The notes under the pieces were generated by a model. It searched no databases. It had not been told where the DNA came from and was given only the letters and a program-made list of their open reading frames with translations. A DNA stretch of 64,000 nt, taken from Ptiloglossa arizonensis (taxonomy: Eukaryota; Arthropoda; Insecta; Hymenoptera; Colletidae). This document shows positions 20,372-32,802 of this stretch, piece by piece. Position 1 is the first letter of the stretch; each line of letters starts with the position of its first letter. The stretch is taken from the NCBI RefSeq assembly GCF_051014685.1, contig NW_027479529.1, forward strand, positions 1 to 64,000, given 5' to 3'. The position numbers and the translations under genes were made by a program.

Positions 20372-23240
20372 ATTTTTCGCAATTCTGCTGCTCCAAACGC
20401 TTAACCAGAATGGCCTAGGGAAAAAATACACATACCGTTGTAATCGGGCGAGTTTCTACTTTCAGATGCAATAGGAATTTTTGGGTTAGGTCAATCCGTT
20501 CGCGAGATATGGGAGTTTGAACCCAAGAAATGGTAGAGAAGGCAAAAAATTTTTCACAATTCTGCTGCTCCAAACGCTTAAGCAAAATGGCCAAGGGAAA
20601 AAATACACATACCGCTGTAATCGGGCGAGTTTCTACTTTCAGATGCAATAGGAATTTTTGGGTTAGGTCAATCCGTTCGCGAGATATGGGAGTTTGAAGC
20701 CAAGAAATGGTAGAGAAGGCAAAAAATTTTTCACAATTCTGCTGCCCGAAACGCTTAACCAAAATGGCCAAGGGAAAAAATACACATACCGCTGTAATCG
20801 GGCGAGTTTCTACTTTCAGATGCAATCGGAATTTTTGGGTTAGGTCAGTCTGTTCGCGAGAAATGGGAGTTTGAAGCCAAGAAATGGTAGAGAGGGCAAA
20901 AAATTTTTCACAATTCTGCTGCTCCAAACGCTTAACCAGAATGGCCTATGGAAAAAATACACATGTCGTTGTAATCGGGTGAGTTTCTACTTTCAGATGC
21001 AATAGGAATTTTTGGGTAGAGGTCAATCCGTTCGCGAGATATGGGAGTTTGAAGCCAAGAAATGGTTGAGAAGGCAAAAAATGTTTCGCAATTCTGCTGC
21101 TCCAAACGCTTAACCAAAATGGCCAAGGGAAAAAATACACATACCGCTGTAATCGGGCGAGTTTCTACTTTCAGATGCAATAGGAATTTTTGGGTTAGGT
21201 CAGTCTGTTCGCGAGATATGGGAGTTTGAAGCCAAGAAATGGTAGAGAGGGCAAAAAATTTTTCACAATTCTGCTGCTCCAAACGCTTAACCAGAATGGC
21301 CTAGGGAAAAAATACACATGTCGTTGTAATCGGGTGAGTTTCTACTTTCAGATGCAATAGGAATTTTTGGGTTAGGTCAATCCGTTCGCGAGATATGGGA
21401 CTTTGAAGCCAAGAAATGGTTGAGAAGGCAAACAATTTTTCGCAATTCTGCTGCTCCAAACGCTTAACCAGAATGGCCTAGGGAAAAAATACACATACCG
21501 TTGTAATCGGGCGAGTTTCTACTTTCAGATGCAATAGGAATTTTTGGGTTACGTCAATCCGTTCGAGAGATATGGGAGTTTGAAGCTAAGAAATGGTTGA
21601 GAAGACAACAAATTTTTCGCACTTCTGCTGCTCTAAACGCTTAACCAGAATGGCCTAGGGAAAAAATACACATACCGTTGTAAACGGGTGAGTTTCTAGT
21701 TTCAGATGCAATAGGAATTTTTGGGTTAGGTCAATCCGTTCGCGAGATATGGGAGTTTGTAGCCAAGAAATGGTAGAGAAGGCAAAAAATTTTTCAAAAT
21801 TCTGCTGCTCCAAACGCTTAACCAGAATGGCCTAGGGAAAAAATACACATACCGTTGTAATCGGGCGAGTTTCTACTTTCAGATGCAATAGGAATTTTTG
21901 GGTTAGGTCAATCCGTTCGCGAGATATGGGACTTTGAATCCAAGAAATGGTTGAGAAGGCAAAAAATTTTTCGCAATTCTACTGCTCCAAACGCTTAACC
22001 AGAATTGCCTAGGGAAAAAATACACATACCGTTGTAATCGGGCGAGTTTCTACTTTCAGATGCAATAGGAATTTTTGGGTTAGGTCAATCCGTTCGCGAG
22101 ATATGGGAGTTTGAACCCAAGAAATGGTAGAGAAGGCAAAAAATTTTTCACAATTCTGCTGCTCCAAACGCTTAAGCAAAATGGCCAAGGGAAAAAATAC
22201 ACATACCGCTGTAATCGGGCGAGTTTCTACTTTCAGATGCAATAGGAATTTTTGGGTTAGGTCAATCCGTTCGCGAGATATGGGAGTTTGAAGCCAAGAA
22301 ATGGTAGAGAAGGCAAAAAATTTTTCACAATTCTGCTGCCCGAAACGCTTAACCAAAATGGCCAAGGGAAAAAATACACATACCGCTGTAATCGGGCGAG
22401 TTTCTACCTTCAGATGCAATCGGAATTTTTGGGTTAGGTCAGTCTGTTCGCGAGAAATGGGAGTTTGAAACCAAGAAATGGTAGAGAGGGCAAAAAATTT
22501 TTCACAATTCTGCTGCTCCAAACGCTTAACCAGAATGGCCTAGGGAAAAAATACACATGTCGTTGTAATCGGGCGAGTTTCTACTTTCAGATGCAATAGG
22601 AATTTTTGGGTTAGGACAGTCTGTTCGCGAGATATGGGAGTTTGAAGCCAAGAAATGGTAGAGAAGGCAAAAAATTTTTCACAATTCTGCTGCTCCAAAC
22701 GCTTAACCAGAATGGCCTAGGGAAAAAATACACATACCGCTGTAATCGGGCGAGTTTCTACTTTCAGATGCAACAGGAATTTTTGGGTTAGGTCAATCCG
22801 TTCGCGAGATATGGGAGTTTGAAGCCAAGAAATGGTAGAGAAGGCAAAAAATTTTTCACAATTCTGCTGCTCCAAACGCTTAACCAGAATGGCCTAGGGA
22901 AAAAATAAACATACCGTTGTAATCGGGCGAGCTTCTACTTTCAGATGCAATAAGAATTTTTGGGTTAGGTCAATCCGTTCGCGAGATATGGGTGTTTGAA
23001 GCCAAGAAATGGTAGAGAAGGCGAAAAATTTTTCACAATTCTGCTGCCCGAAACGCTTAACCAAAATGGCCAAGGGAAAAAATACACATACCGCTGTAAT
23101 CGGGCGAGTTTCTACTTTCAGATGCAATAGGAATTTTTGGGTTAGGTCAGTCTGTTCGCGAGATATGGGAGTTTGAAGCCAAGAAATGGTAGAGAAGGCA
23201 AAAAATTTTTCACAATTCTGCTGCTCCAAACGCTTAACCA
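20348..23240 (+). repeat. Start of right domain, irregular region
   Basis: From here monomers carry right-domain variants. CAGTCTGTTCG first appears near 20845 and persists to the window end. About 540 bp at 20415-20950 is repeated at 22009-22544 (offset 1,594 bp, 9 monomers plus one base). Both copies have GAACCC ends, AAGCAAAATGG, CTGCCCGAAACG and GCAATCGG. A one-base gain (GGGTAGAGGTC for GGGTTAGGTC) lies at 21015-21022. GACAACAAA here goes with CGCACTTC, unlike CGCAGTTC on the left. Confidence 0.78.
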
Positions 23241-25364
23241 GAATGGGCTAGGGAAAAAATACACATACCGTTGTAATCGGGCGAGTTTCTACCTTCAGAT
23301 GCAATAGGAATTTTTGGGTTAGGTGAAACCGTTCGCGAGATATGGGAGTTTGAAGACAAGAAATGGTTGAGAAGGCAAAAAATTTTTCGCAATTCTGCTG
23401 CTCCAAACGCTTAACTAGAATGACCTAGGGAAAAAATAAACATACCGTTGTAGTCGGGCGAGTTTCTACTTTCAGATGCAATAGGAATTTTTGGGTTAGG
23501 TCAATCCGTTCGCGAGATATGGGAGTTTGAACCCAAGAAATGGTAGAGAAGGCAAAAAATTTTTCACAATTCTGCTGCTCCAAACGCTTAACCAAAATGG
23601 CCAAGGGAAAAAATACACATACCGTTGTAATCGGGCGAGTTTCTACTTTCAGATGCAATAGGAATTTTTGGGTTAGGTCAATCCGTTCGCGAGATATGGG
23701 AGTTTGAAGCCAAGAAATGGTTGAGAAGGCAAAAAATTTTTCGCAATTCTGCTGCTCCAAACGCTTAACCAAAATGGCCAAGGGAAAAAATACACATACC
23801 GCTGTAATCGGGCGAGTTTCTACTTTCAGATGCAATAGGAATTTTTGGGTTAGGTCAGTCTGTTCGCGAGATATGGGAGCTTGAAGCCAAGAAATGGTAG
23901 AGAAGGCAAAAAATTTTTCACAATTCTGCTGCTCCAAACGCTTAACCAGAATAGCCTAGGGAAAAAATACACATATCGTTGTAATCGGGTGAGTTTCTAC
24001 TTTCAGATGCAATAGGAATTTTTGGGATAGGTCAATCCGTTCGCGAGATATGGGAGTTTGAAGCCAAGAAATGGTTGAGAAGCCAAAAAATTTTTCGCAA
24101 TTCTGCTGCTCCAAACGCTTAACTAGAGTGGCCTAGGGAAAAAATAAACATACCGTTGTAATCGGGGGAGTTTCTACTTTCAGATGCAATAGGAATTTTT
24201 GGGTTAGGTCAATTCGTTCGCGAGATATGGGAGTTTGAAGCCAAGAAATGGTAGAGAAGGCAAAAAATTTTTCACAATTCTGCTGCTCCAAACGCTTAAC
24301 CAGAATGGCCAAGGGAAAAAATACACATACCGTTGTAATCGGGCGAGTTTCTACTTTCAGATGCAATAGGAATTTTTGGGTTAGGTCAATCCGTTCGCGA
24401 GATATGGGAGTTTGAAGCCAAGAAATGGTTGAGAAGGCAAAAAATTTTTCGCAATTCTGCTGCTCCAAACGCTCAACCAAAATGGCCAAGGGAAAAAATA
24501 CACATACCGCTGTAATCGGGCGAGTTTCTACTTTCAGATGCAATAGGAATTTTTGGGTTAGGTCAGTCTGTTCGCGAGATATAGGAGTTTGAAACCAAGA
24601 AATGGTAGAGAAGGCAAAAAATTTTTCACAATTCTGCTGCTCCAAACGCTTAACCAGAATGGGCTAGGGAAAAAATACACATACCGTTGTAATCGGGCGA
24701 GGTTCTACTTTCAGATGCAATAGGAATTTTTGGGTTAGGTCAATCCGTTCGCGAGATATGGGAGTTTGAAGACAAGAAATGGTTGAGAAGGCAAAAAATT
24801 TTTCGCAATTCTGCTGCTCCGAACGCTTAACCAGAATGGCCTAGGGAAAAGATACACATACCGTTGTAATCGGGCGAGTTTCTACTTTCAGATGCAATAG
24901 GAATTTTTGGGTTAGGTCAATCCGTTCGCGAGATATGGGAGTTTGAAGACAAGAAATGGTTGAGAAGGCAAAAAATTTTTCGCAATTCTGCTGCTCCAAA
25001 CGCTTAACCAGAATGGCCTAGGGAAAAAATACACATACCGTTGTAATCGGGCGAGTTTCTACCTTCAGATGCAATAGGAATCTTTGGGTTAGGTCAATCC
25101 GTTCGCGAGATATGGGAGTTTGAAGCCAAGAAATGGTAGAGAAGGCAAAAAATTTTTCACAATTCTGCTGCTCCAAACGCTTAACCAGAATGGCCTAGGG
25201 AAAAAATACACATACCGCTGTAATCGGGCGAGTTTCTACTTTCAGATGCAATAGGAATTTTTGGGTTAGGTCAGTCTGTTCGCGAGGTATGGGAGTTTGA
25301 AGCCAAGAAATGGTAGAGAAGGCAAAAAATTTTTCACAATTCTGCTGCTCCAAACGCTTAACCA
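23241..25364 (+). repeat. 12-monomer HOR (2,124 bp), unit 1
   Basis: The unit runs from GAATGGGCTAGGG with CTACCTTCAG and GGTGAAACCG, through AACTAGAATGACC/AATAAAC, three CCAAGGG-rich monomers, ATATCG/GGGTGAG, GAGAAGCC, and AATAAAC with CGGGGGAG. It then has a second GGGCTAGGG monomer (24657) and two GAAGACAAG monomers. The whole order repeats at +2,124 bp (12 x 177), with private marks such as GAGTGGCC shared by units 1 and 2. Confidence 0.88.
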
Positions 25365-27488
25365 GAATGGGCTAGGGAAAAAATACACATACCGTTGTAA
25401 TCGGGCGAGTTTCTACCTTCAGATGCAATAGGAATTTTTGGGTTAGGTGAAACCGATCGCGAGATATGGGAGTTTGAAGACAAGAAATGGTTGAGAAGGC
25501 AAAAAATTTTTCTCAATTCTGCTGCTCCAAACGCTTAACTAGAATGACCTAGGGAAAAAATAAACTTACCGTTGTAATCGGGCGAGTTTCTACTTTCAGA
25601 TGCAATAGGAATTTTTGGGTTAGGTCAATCCGTTCGCGAGATATGGAAGTTTGAACCCAAGAAATGGTAGAGAAGGCAAAAAATTTTTCACAATTCTGCT
25701 GCTCCAAACGCTTAACCAAAATGGCCAAGGGAAAAAATACACATACGGTTGTAATCGGGCGAGTTTCTACTTTCAGATGCAATAGGAATTTTTGGGTTAG
25801 GTCAATCCGTTCGCGAGATATGGGAGTTTGAAGCCAAGAAATGGTTGAGAAGGCAAAAAATTTTTCGCAATTCTGCTGCTCCAAACGCTTAACCAAAATG
25901 GCCAAGGGAAAAAATACACATACCGCTGTAATCGGGCGAGTTTCTACTTTCAGATGCAATAGGAATTTTTGGGTTAGGTCAGTCTGTTCGCGAGATATGG
26001 GAGTTTGAAGCCAAGAAATGGTAGAGAAGGCAAAAAATTTTTCACAATTCTGCTGCTCCAAACGCTTAACCAGAATAGCCTAGGGAAAAAATACACATAT
26101 CGTTGTAATCGGGTGAGTTTCTACTTTCAGATGCAATAGGAATTTTTGGGTTAGGTCAATCCGTTCGCGAGATATGGGAGTTTGAAGCCAAGAAATGGTC
26201 GAGAAGCCAACAAATTTTTCGCAATTCTGCTGCTCCAAACGCTTAACTAGAGTGGCCTAGGGAAAAAATAAACATACCGTTGTAATCGGGGGAGTTTCTA
26301 CTTTCAGATGCAATAGGAATTTTTGGGTTAGGTCAATTCGTTCGCGAGATATGGGAGTTTGAAGCCAAGAAATGGTAGAGAAGGCAAAAAATTTTTCACA
26401 ATTCTGCTGCTCCAAACGCTTAACCAGAATGGCCAAGGGAAAAAATACACATACCGTTGTAATCGGGCGAGTTTCTACTTTCAGATGCAATAGGAATTTT
26501 TGGGTTAGGTCAATCCGTTCGCGAGATATGGGAGTTTGAAGCCAAGAAATGGTTGAGAAGGCAAAAAATTTTTCGCAATTCTGCTGCTCCAAACGCTCAA
26601 CCAAAATGGCCAAGGGAAAAAATACACATACCGCTGTAATCGGGCGAGTTTCTACTTTCAGATGCAATAGGAATTTTTGGGTTAGGTCAGTCTGTTCGCG
26701 AGATATAGGAGTTTGAAACCAAGAAATGGTAGAGAAGGCAAAAAATTTTTCACAATTCTGCTGCTCCAAACGCTTAACCAGAATGGGCTAGGGAAAAAAT
26801 ACACATACCGTTGTAATCGGGCGAGTTTCTACTTTCAGATGCAATAGGAATTTTTGGGTTAGGTCAATCCGTTCGCGAGATATGGGAGTTTGAAGACAAG
26901 AAATGGTTGAGAAGGCAAAAAATTTTTCGCAATTCTGCTGCTCCGAACGCTTAACCAGAATGGCCTAGGGAAAAAATACACATACCGTTGTAATCGGGCG
27001 AGTTTCTACTTTCAGATGCAATAGGAATTTTTGGGTTAGGTCAATCCGTTCGCGAGATATGGGAGTTTGAAGACAAGAAATGGTTGAGAAGGCAAAAAAT
27101 TTTTCGCAATTCTGCTGCTCCAAACGCTTAACCAGAATGGCCTAGGGAAAAAATACACATACCGTTGTAATCGGGCGTGTTTCTACCTTCAGATGCAATA
27201 GGAATCTTTGGGTTAGGTCAATCCGTTCGCGAGATATGGGAGTTTGAAGCCAAGAAATGGTAGAGAAGGCAAAAAATTTTTCACAATTCTGCTGCTCCAA
27301 ACGCTTAACCAGAATGGCCTAGGGAAAAAATACACATACCGCTGTAATCGGGCGAGTTTCTACTTTCAGATGCAATAGGAATTTTTGGGTTAGGTCAGTC
27401 TGTTCGCGAGGTATGGGAGTTTGAAGCCAAGAAATGGTAGAGAAGGCAAAAAATTTTTCACAATTCTGCTGCTCCAAACGCTTAACCA
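25365..27488 (+). repeat. 12-monomer HOR, unit 2
   Basis: Counterpart of 23241-25364 with an exact 2,124 bp offset and no net indel. Differences seen include ACCGATCGCGAG (25452), GGTCGAGAAGCCAACAAA (26197) and CGTGTTTC (27176). Segment 26257-26769 is essentially the same as 24133-24645. Confidence 0.88.
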
Positions 27489-28375
27489 GAATGGGCTAGG
27501 GAAAAAATACACATACCGTTGTAATCGGGCGAGTTTCTACCTTCAGATGCAATAGGAATTTTTGGGTTAGGTGGAACCGTTCGCGAGATATGGGAGTTTG
27601 AAGACAAGAAATGGTGGAGAAGGCAAAAAATTTTTCGCAATTCTGCTGCTCCAAACGCTTAACTAGAATGACGTAGGGAAAAAATAAACATACCGTTGTA
27701 ATCGGGCGAGTTTCTACTTTCAGATGCAATAGGAATTTTTGGGTTAGGTCAATCCGTTCGCGAGATATGGAAGTTTGAACCCAAGAAATGGTAGAGAAGG
27801 CAAACAATTTTTCACAATTCTGCTGCTCCAAACGCTTAACCAAAATGGCCAAGGGAAAAAATACACATACCGTTGTAATCGGGCGAGTTTCTACTTTCAG
27901 ATGCAATAGGAATTTTTGGGTTAGGTCAATCCGTTCGCGAGATATGGGAGTTTGAAGCCAAGAAATGGTTGAGAAGGCAAAAAATTTTTCGCAATTCTGC
28001 TGCTCCAAACGCTTAACCAAAATGGCCAAGGGAAAAAATACACATACCGCTGTAATCGGGCGAGTTTCTACTTTCAGATGCAATAGGAATTTTTGGGTTA
28101 GGTCAATCCGTTCGCGAGATATGGGAGTTTGAAGCCAAGAAATGGTTGAGAAGGCAAAAAATTTTTCGCAATTCTGCTGCTCCAAACGCTTAACCAAAAT
28201 GGCCAAGGGAAAAAATACACATACCGCTGTAATCGGGCGAGTTTCTACTTTCAGATGCAATAGGAATTTTTGGGTTAGGTCAGTCTGTTCGCGAGATATG
28301 GGAGTTTGAAGCCAAGGAATGGTAGAGAAGGCAAAAAATTTTCCACACAATTCTGCTGCTCCAAACGCTTAACCA
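27489..28375 (+). repeat. 12-monomer HOR, unit 3, truncated to 5 monomers
   Basis: It starts like units 1 and 2 (GGGCTAGGG, CTACCTTCAG, here GGTGGAACCG) but stops after five monomers, where a new GGGCTAGGG monomer begins (28376). One CCAAGGG monomer is present in an extra copy. The last monomer contains a two-base gain, TTTTCCACACAATTC for TTTTTCACAATTC, at about 28341-28353, immediately before the join. The longest open stretch on the minus strand (27496-28350) lies here because several consecutive monomers have the CCAAGGG form. Confidence 0.82.
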
Positions 28376-29437
28376 GAATGGGCTAGGGAAAAAATACACA
28401 TACCGTTGTAATCGGGCGAGTTTCTACCATCAGATGCAATAGGAATTTTTGGGTTAGGTGAAACCGTTCGCGAGATATGGGAGTTTGAAGACAAGAAATG
28501 GTTGAGAAGGCAAAAAATTTTTCGCAATTCTGCTGCTCCAAACGCTTAACTAGAATGACCTAGGGAAAAAATAAACATAACGTTGTAATCGGGCGAGTTT
28601 CTACTTTCAGATGCAATAGGAATTTTTGGGTTAGGTCAATCCGTTCGCGAGATATGGAAGTTTGAACCCAAGAAATGGTAGAGAAGGCAAAAAATTTTTC
28701 ACAATTCTGCTGCTCCAAACGCTTAACCAAAATGGCCAAGGGAAAAAATACACATACCGTTGTAATCGGGCGAGTTTCTACTTTCAGATGCAATAGGAAT
28801 TTTTGGGTTAGGTCAATCCGTTCGCGAGATATGGGAGTTTGAAGCCAAGAAATGGTTGAGAAGGCAAAAAATTTTTCGCAATTCTGCTGCTCCAAACGCT
28901 TAACCAAAATGGCCAAGGGAAAAAATACACATACCGCTGTAATCGGGCGAGTTTCTACTTTCAGATGCAATAGGAATTTTTGGGTTAGGTCAGTCTGTTC
29001 GCGAGATATGGGAGTTTGAAGCCAAGGAATGGTAGAGAAGGCAAAAAATTTTTCACAATTCTGCTGCTCCAAACGCTTAACCAGAATGGCCTAGGGAAAA
29101 AATACACATATCGTTGTAATCGGGTGAGTTTCTACTTTCAGATGCAATAGGAATTTTTGGGTTAGGTCAATCCGTTCGTGAGATATGGGAGTTTGAAGCC
29201 AAGAAATGGTTGAGAAGCCAAAAAATTTTTCGCAATTCTGCTGCTCCAAACGCTTAACTAGAATGGCCTAGGGAAAAAATAAACATACCGTTGTAATCGG
29301 GGGAGTTTCTACTTTCAGATGCAATAGGAATTTTTGGGTTAGGTCAATTCGTTCGCGAGATATGGGAGTTTGAACCCAAGAAATGGTAGAGAAGGCAAAA
29401 AATTTTTCACAATTCTGCTGCTCCAAACGCTTAACCA
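28376..29437 (+). repeat. 6-monomer HOR (1,062 bp), unit 1
   Basis: Order: GGGCTAGGG with GGTGAAACC; AACTAGAATGACC with AATAAACATAACG; two CCAAGGG monomers, the second followed by the rare AAGGAATGG; ATATCG/GGGTGAG with TTCGTGAG; AACTAG/AATAAAC with CGGGGGAG. It is a shortened derivative of the 12-mer. CTACCATCAG (28424) is private to this unit. Confidence 0.85.
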
Positions 29438-31207
29438 GAATGGGCTAGGGAAAAAATACACATACCGTTGTAATCGGGCGAGTTTCTACTTTCAGATGCA
29501 ATAGGAATTTTTGGGTTAGGTGAAACCGTTCGCGAGATATGGGAGTTTGAAGACAAGAAATGGTTGAGAAGGCAAAAAATTTTTCGCAATTCTGCTGCTC
29601 CAAACGCTTAACTAGAATGACCTAGGGAAAAAATAAACATAACGTTGTAATCGGGCGAGTTTCTACTTTCAGATGCAATAGGAATTTTTGGGTTAGGTCA
29701 ATCCGTTCGCGAGATATGGAAGTTTGAACCCAAGAAATGGTAGAGAAGGCAAAAAATTTTTCACAATTCTGCTGCTCCAAACGCTTAACCAAAATGGCCA
29801 AGGGAAAAAATACACATACCGTTGTAATCGGGCGAGTTTCTACTTTCAGATGCAATAGGAATTTTTGGGTTAGGTCAATCCGTTCGCGAGATATGGGAGT
29901 TTGAAGCCAAGAAATGGTTGAGAAGGCAAAAAATTTTTCGCAATTCTGCTGCTCCAAACGCTTAACCAAAATGGCCAAGGGAAAAAATACACATACCGCT
30001 GTAATCGGGCGAGTTTCTACTTTCAGATGCAATAGGAATTTTTGGGTTAGGTCAGTCTGTTCGCGAGATATGGGAGTTTGAAGCCAAGGAATGGTAGAGA
30101 AGGCAAAAAATTTTTCACAATTCTGCTGCTCCAAACGCTTAACCAGAATGGCCTAGGGAAAAAATACACATATCGTTGTAATCGGGTGAGTTTCTACTTT
30201 CAGATGCAATAGGAATTTTTGGGTTAGGTCAATCCGTTCGTGAGATATGGGAGTTTGAAGCCAAGAAATGGTTGAGAAGCCAAAAAATTTTTCGCAATTC
30301 TGCTGCTCCAAACGCTTAACTAGAATGGCCTAGGGAAAAAATAAACATACCGTTGTAATCGGGGGAGTTTCTACTTTCAGATGCAATAGGAATTTTTGGG
30401 TTAGGTCAATCCGTTCGCGAGATATGGAAGTTTGAACCCAAGAAATGGTAGAGAAGGCAAAAAATTTTTCACAATTCTGCTGCTCCAAACGCTTAACCAA
30501 AATGGCCAAGGGAAAAAATACACATACCGTTGTAATCGGGCGAGTTTCTACTTTCAGATGCAATAGGAATTTTTGGGTTAGGTCAATCCGTTCGCGAGAT
30601 ATGGGAGTTTGAAGCCAAGAAATGGTTGAGAAGGCAAAAAATTTTTCGCAATTCTGCTGCTCCAAACGCTTAACCAAAATGGCCAAGGGAAAAAATACAC
30701 ATACCGCTGTAATCGGGCGAGTTTCTACTTTCAGATGCAATAGGAATTTTTGGGTTAGGTCAGTCTGTTCGCGAGATATGGGAGTTTGAAGCCAAGGAAT
30801 GGTAGAGAAGGCAAAAAATTTTTCACAATTCTGCTGCTCCAAACGCTTAACCAGAATGGCCTAGGGAAAAAATACACATATCGTTGTAATCGGGTGAGTT
30901 TCTACTTTCAGATGCAATAGGAATTTTTGGGTTAGGTCAATCCGTTCGTGAGATATGGGAGTTTGAAGCCAAGAAATGGTTGAGAAGCCAAAAAATTTTT
31001 CGCAATTCTGCTGCTCCAAACGCTTAACTAGAATGGCCTAGGGAAAAAATAAACATACCGTTGTAATCGGGGGAGTTTCTACTTTCAGATGCAATAGGAA
31101 TTTTTGGGTTAGGTCAATTCGTTCGCGAGATATGGGAGTTTGAACCCAAGAAATGGTAGAGAAGGCAAAAAATTTTTCACAATTCTGCTGCTCCAAACGC
31201 TTAACCA
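29438..31207 (+). repeat. 10-monomer HOR unit (6-mer plus 4-mer, 1,770 bp)
   Basis: The first six monomers equal the previous unit. The following four (30330 onward) repeat the last part of the 6-mer without its first two monomers. 30330-30842 equals 29622-30134 except for a few bases. The 4-mer starts as a hybrid: AACTAGAATGGCC/CGGGGGAG joins directly to the GAACCC monomer (about 30318-30440). Confidence 0.82.
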
Positions 31208-32269
31208 GAATGGGCTAGGGAAAAAATACACATACCGTTGTAATCGGGCGAGTTTCTACTTTCAGATGCAATAGGAATTTTTGGGTTAGGTGAAACCGTT
31301 CGCGAGATATGGGAGTTTGAAGACAAGAAATGGTTGAGAAGGCAAAAAATTTTTCGCAATTCTGCTGCTCCAAACGCTTAACTAGAATGACCTAGGGAAA
31401 AAATAAACATAACGTTGTAATCGGGCGAGTTTCTACTTTCAGATGCAATAGGAATTTTTGGGTTAGGTCAATCCGTTCGCGAGATATGGAAGTTTGAACC
31501 CAAGAAATGGTAGAGAAGGCAAAAAATTTTTCACAATTCTGCTGCTCCAAACGCTTAACCAAAATGGCCAAGGGAAAAAATACACATACCGTTGTAATCG
31601 GGCGAGTTTCTACTTTCAGATGCAATAGGAATTTTTGGGTTAGGTCAATCCGTTCGCGAGATATGGGAGTTTGAAGCCAAGAAATGGTTGAGAAGGCAAA
31701 AAATTTTTCGCAATTCTGCTGCTCCAAACGCTTAACCAAAATGGCCAAGGGAAAAAATACACATACCGCTGTAATCGGGCGAGTTTCTACTTTCAGATGC
31801 AATAGGAATTTTTGGGTTAGGTCAGTCTGTTCGCGAGATATGGGAGTTTGAAGCCAAGGAATGGTAGAGAAGGCAAAAAATTTTTCACAATTCTGCTGCT
31901 CCAAACGCTTAACCAGAATGGCCTAGGGAAAAAATACACATATCGTTGTAATCGGGTGAGTTTCTACTTTCAGATGCAATAGGAATTTTTGGGTTAGGTC
32001 AATCCGTTCGTGAGATATGGGAGTTTGAAGCCAAGAAATGGTTGAGAAGCCAAAAAATTTTTCGCAATTCTGCTGCTCCAAACGCTTAACTAGAATGGCC
32101 TAGGGAAAAAATAAACATACCGTTGTAATCGGGGGAGTTTCTACTTTCAGATGCAATAGGAATTTTTGGGTTAGGTCAATTCGTTCGCGAGATATGGGAG
32201 TTTGAACCCAAGAAATGGTAGAGAAGGCAAAAAATTTTTCACAATTCTGCTGCTCCAAACGCTTAACCA
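31208..32269 (+). repeat. 6-monomer HOR, next unit
   Basis: Counterpart of 28376-29437 and 29438-30499 (31392-31904 corresponds to 29622-30134 at exactly 1,770 bp). It includes the AAGGAATGG and TTCGTGAG private markers, which occur four times between 28.3 and 32.0 kb and nowhere else that I saw. Confidence 0.85.
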
Positions 32270-32802
32270 GAATGGGCTAGGGAAAAAATACACATACCGT
32301 TGTAATCGGGCGAGTTTCTACTTTCAGATGCAATAGGAATTTTTGGGTTAGGTCAATCCGTTCGCGAGATATGGGAGATTGAAGACAAGAAATGGTTGAG
32401 AAGGCAAAAAATTTTTCGCAATTCTGCTGCTCCGAACGCTTAACCAGAATGGCCTAGGGAAAAAATACACATACCGTTGTAATCGGGCGAGTTTCTACCT
32501 TCAGATGCAATAGGAATCTTTGGGTTAGGTCAATCCGTTCGCGAGATATGGGAGTTTGAAGCCAAGAAATGGTAGAGAAGGCAAAAAATTTTTCACAATT
32601 CTGCTGCACCAAACGCTTAACCAGAATGGCCTAGGGAAAAAATACACATACCGCTGTAATCGGGCGAGTTTCTACTTTCAGATGCAATAGGAATTTTTGG
32701 GTTAGGTAGGAGTCTGTTCGCGAGGTATGGGAGTTTGAAGCCAAGAAATGGTAGAGAAGGCAAAAAATTTTTCACAATTCTGCTGCTCCAAACGCTTAAC
32801 CA
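32270..32802 (+). repeat. Three-monomer junction segment
   Basis: A GGGCTAGGG monomer followed by CCGAACGC, then CTACCTTCAG with AATCTTTGGG: a fragment of the right half of the 12-mer. It contains a two-base gain, TTAGGTAGGAGTCTG for TTAGGTCAGTCTG, at about 32704-32716, within 100 bp of the next block start. Confidence 0.75.

Noticed and set aside
27496..28350. Minus-strand open frame of 284 codons with 59-residue repeats, and some 80 shorter relatives throughout
   Set aside because: They exist because the monomer is 59 codons long and one frame lacks stops when CCTAGGG is CCAAGGG. Those I traced start at TTG rather than ATG, they end at the same satellite TAG, and neighbouring copies break the frame freely. 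I see no promoter and no sign of codon-level constraint.
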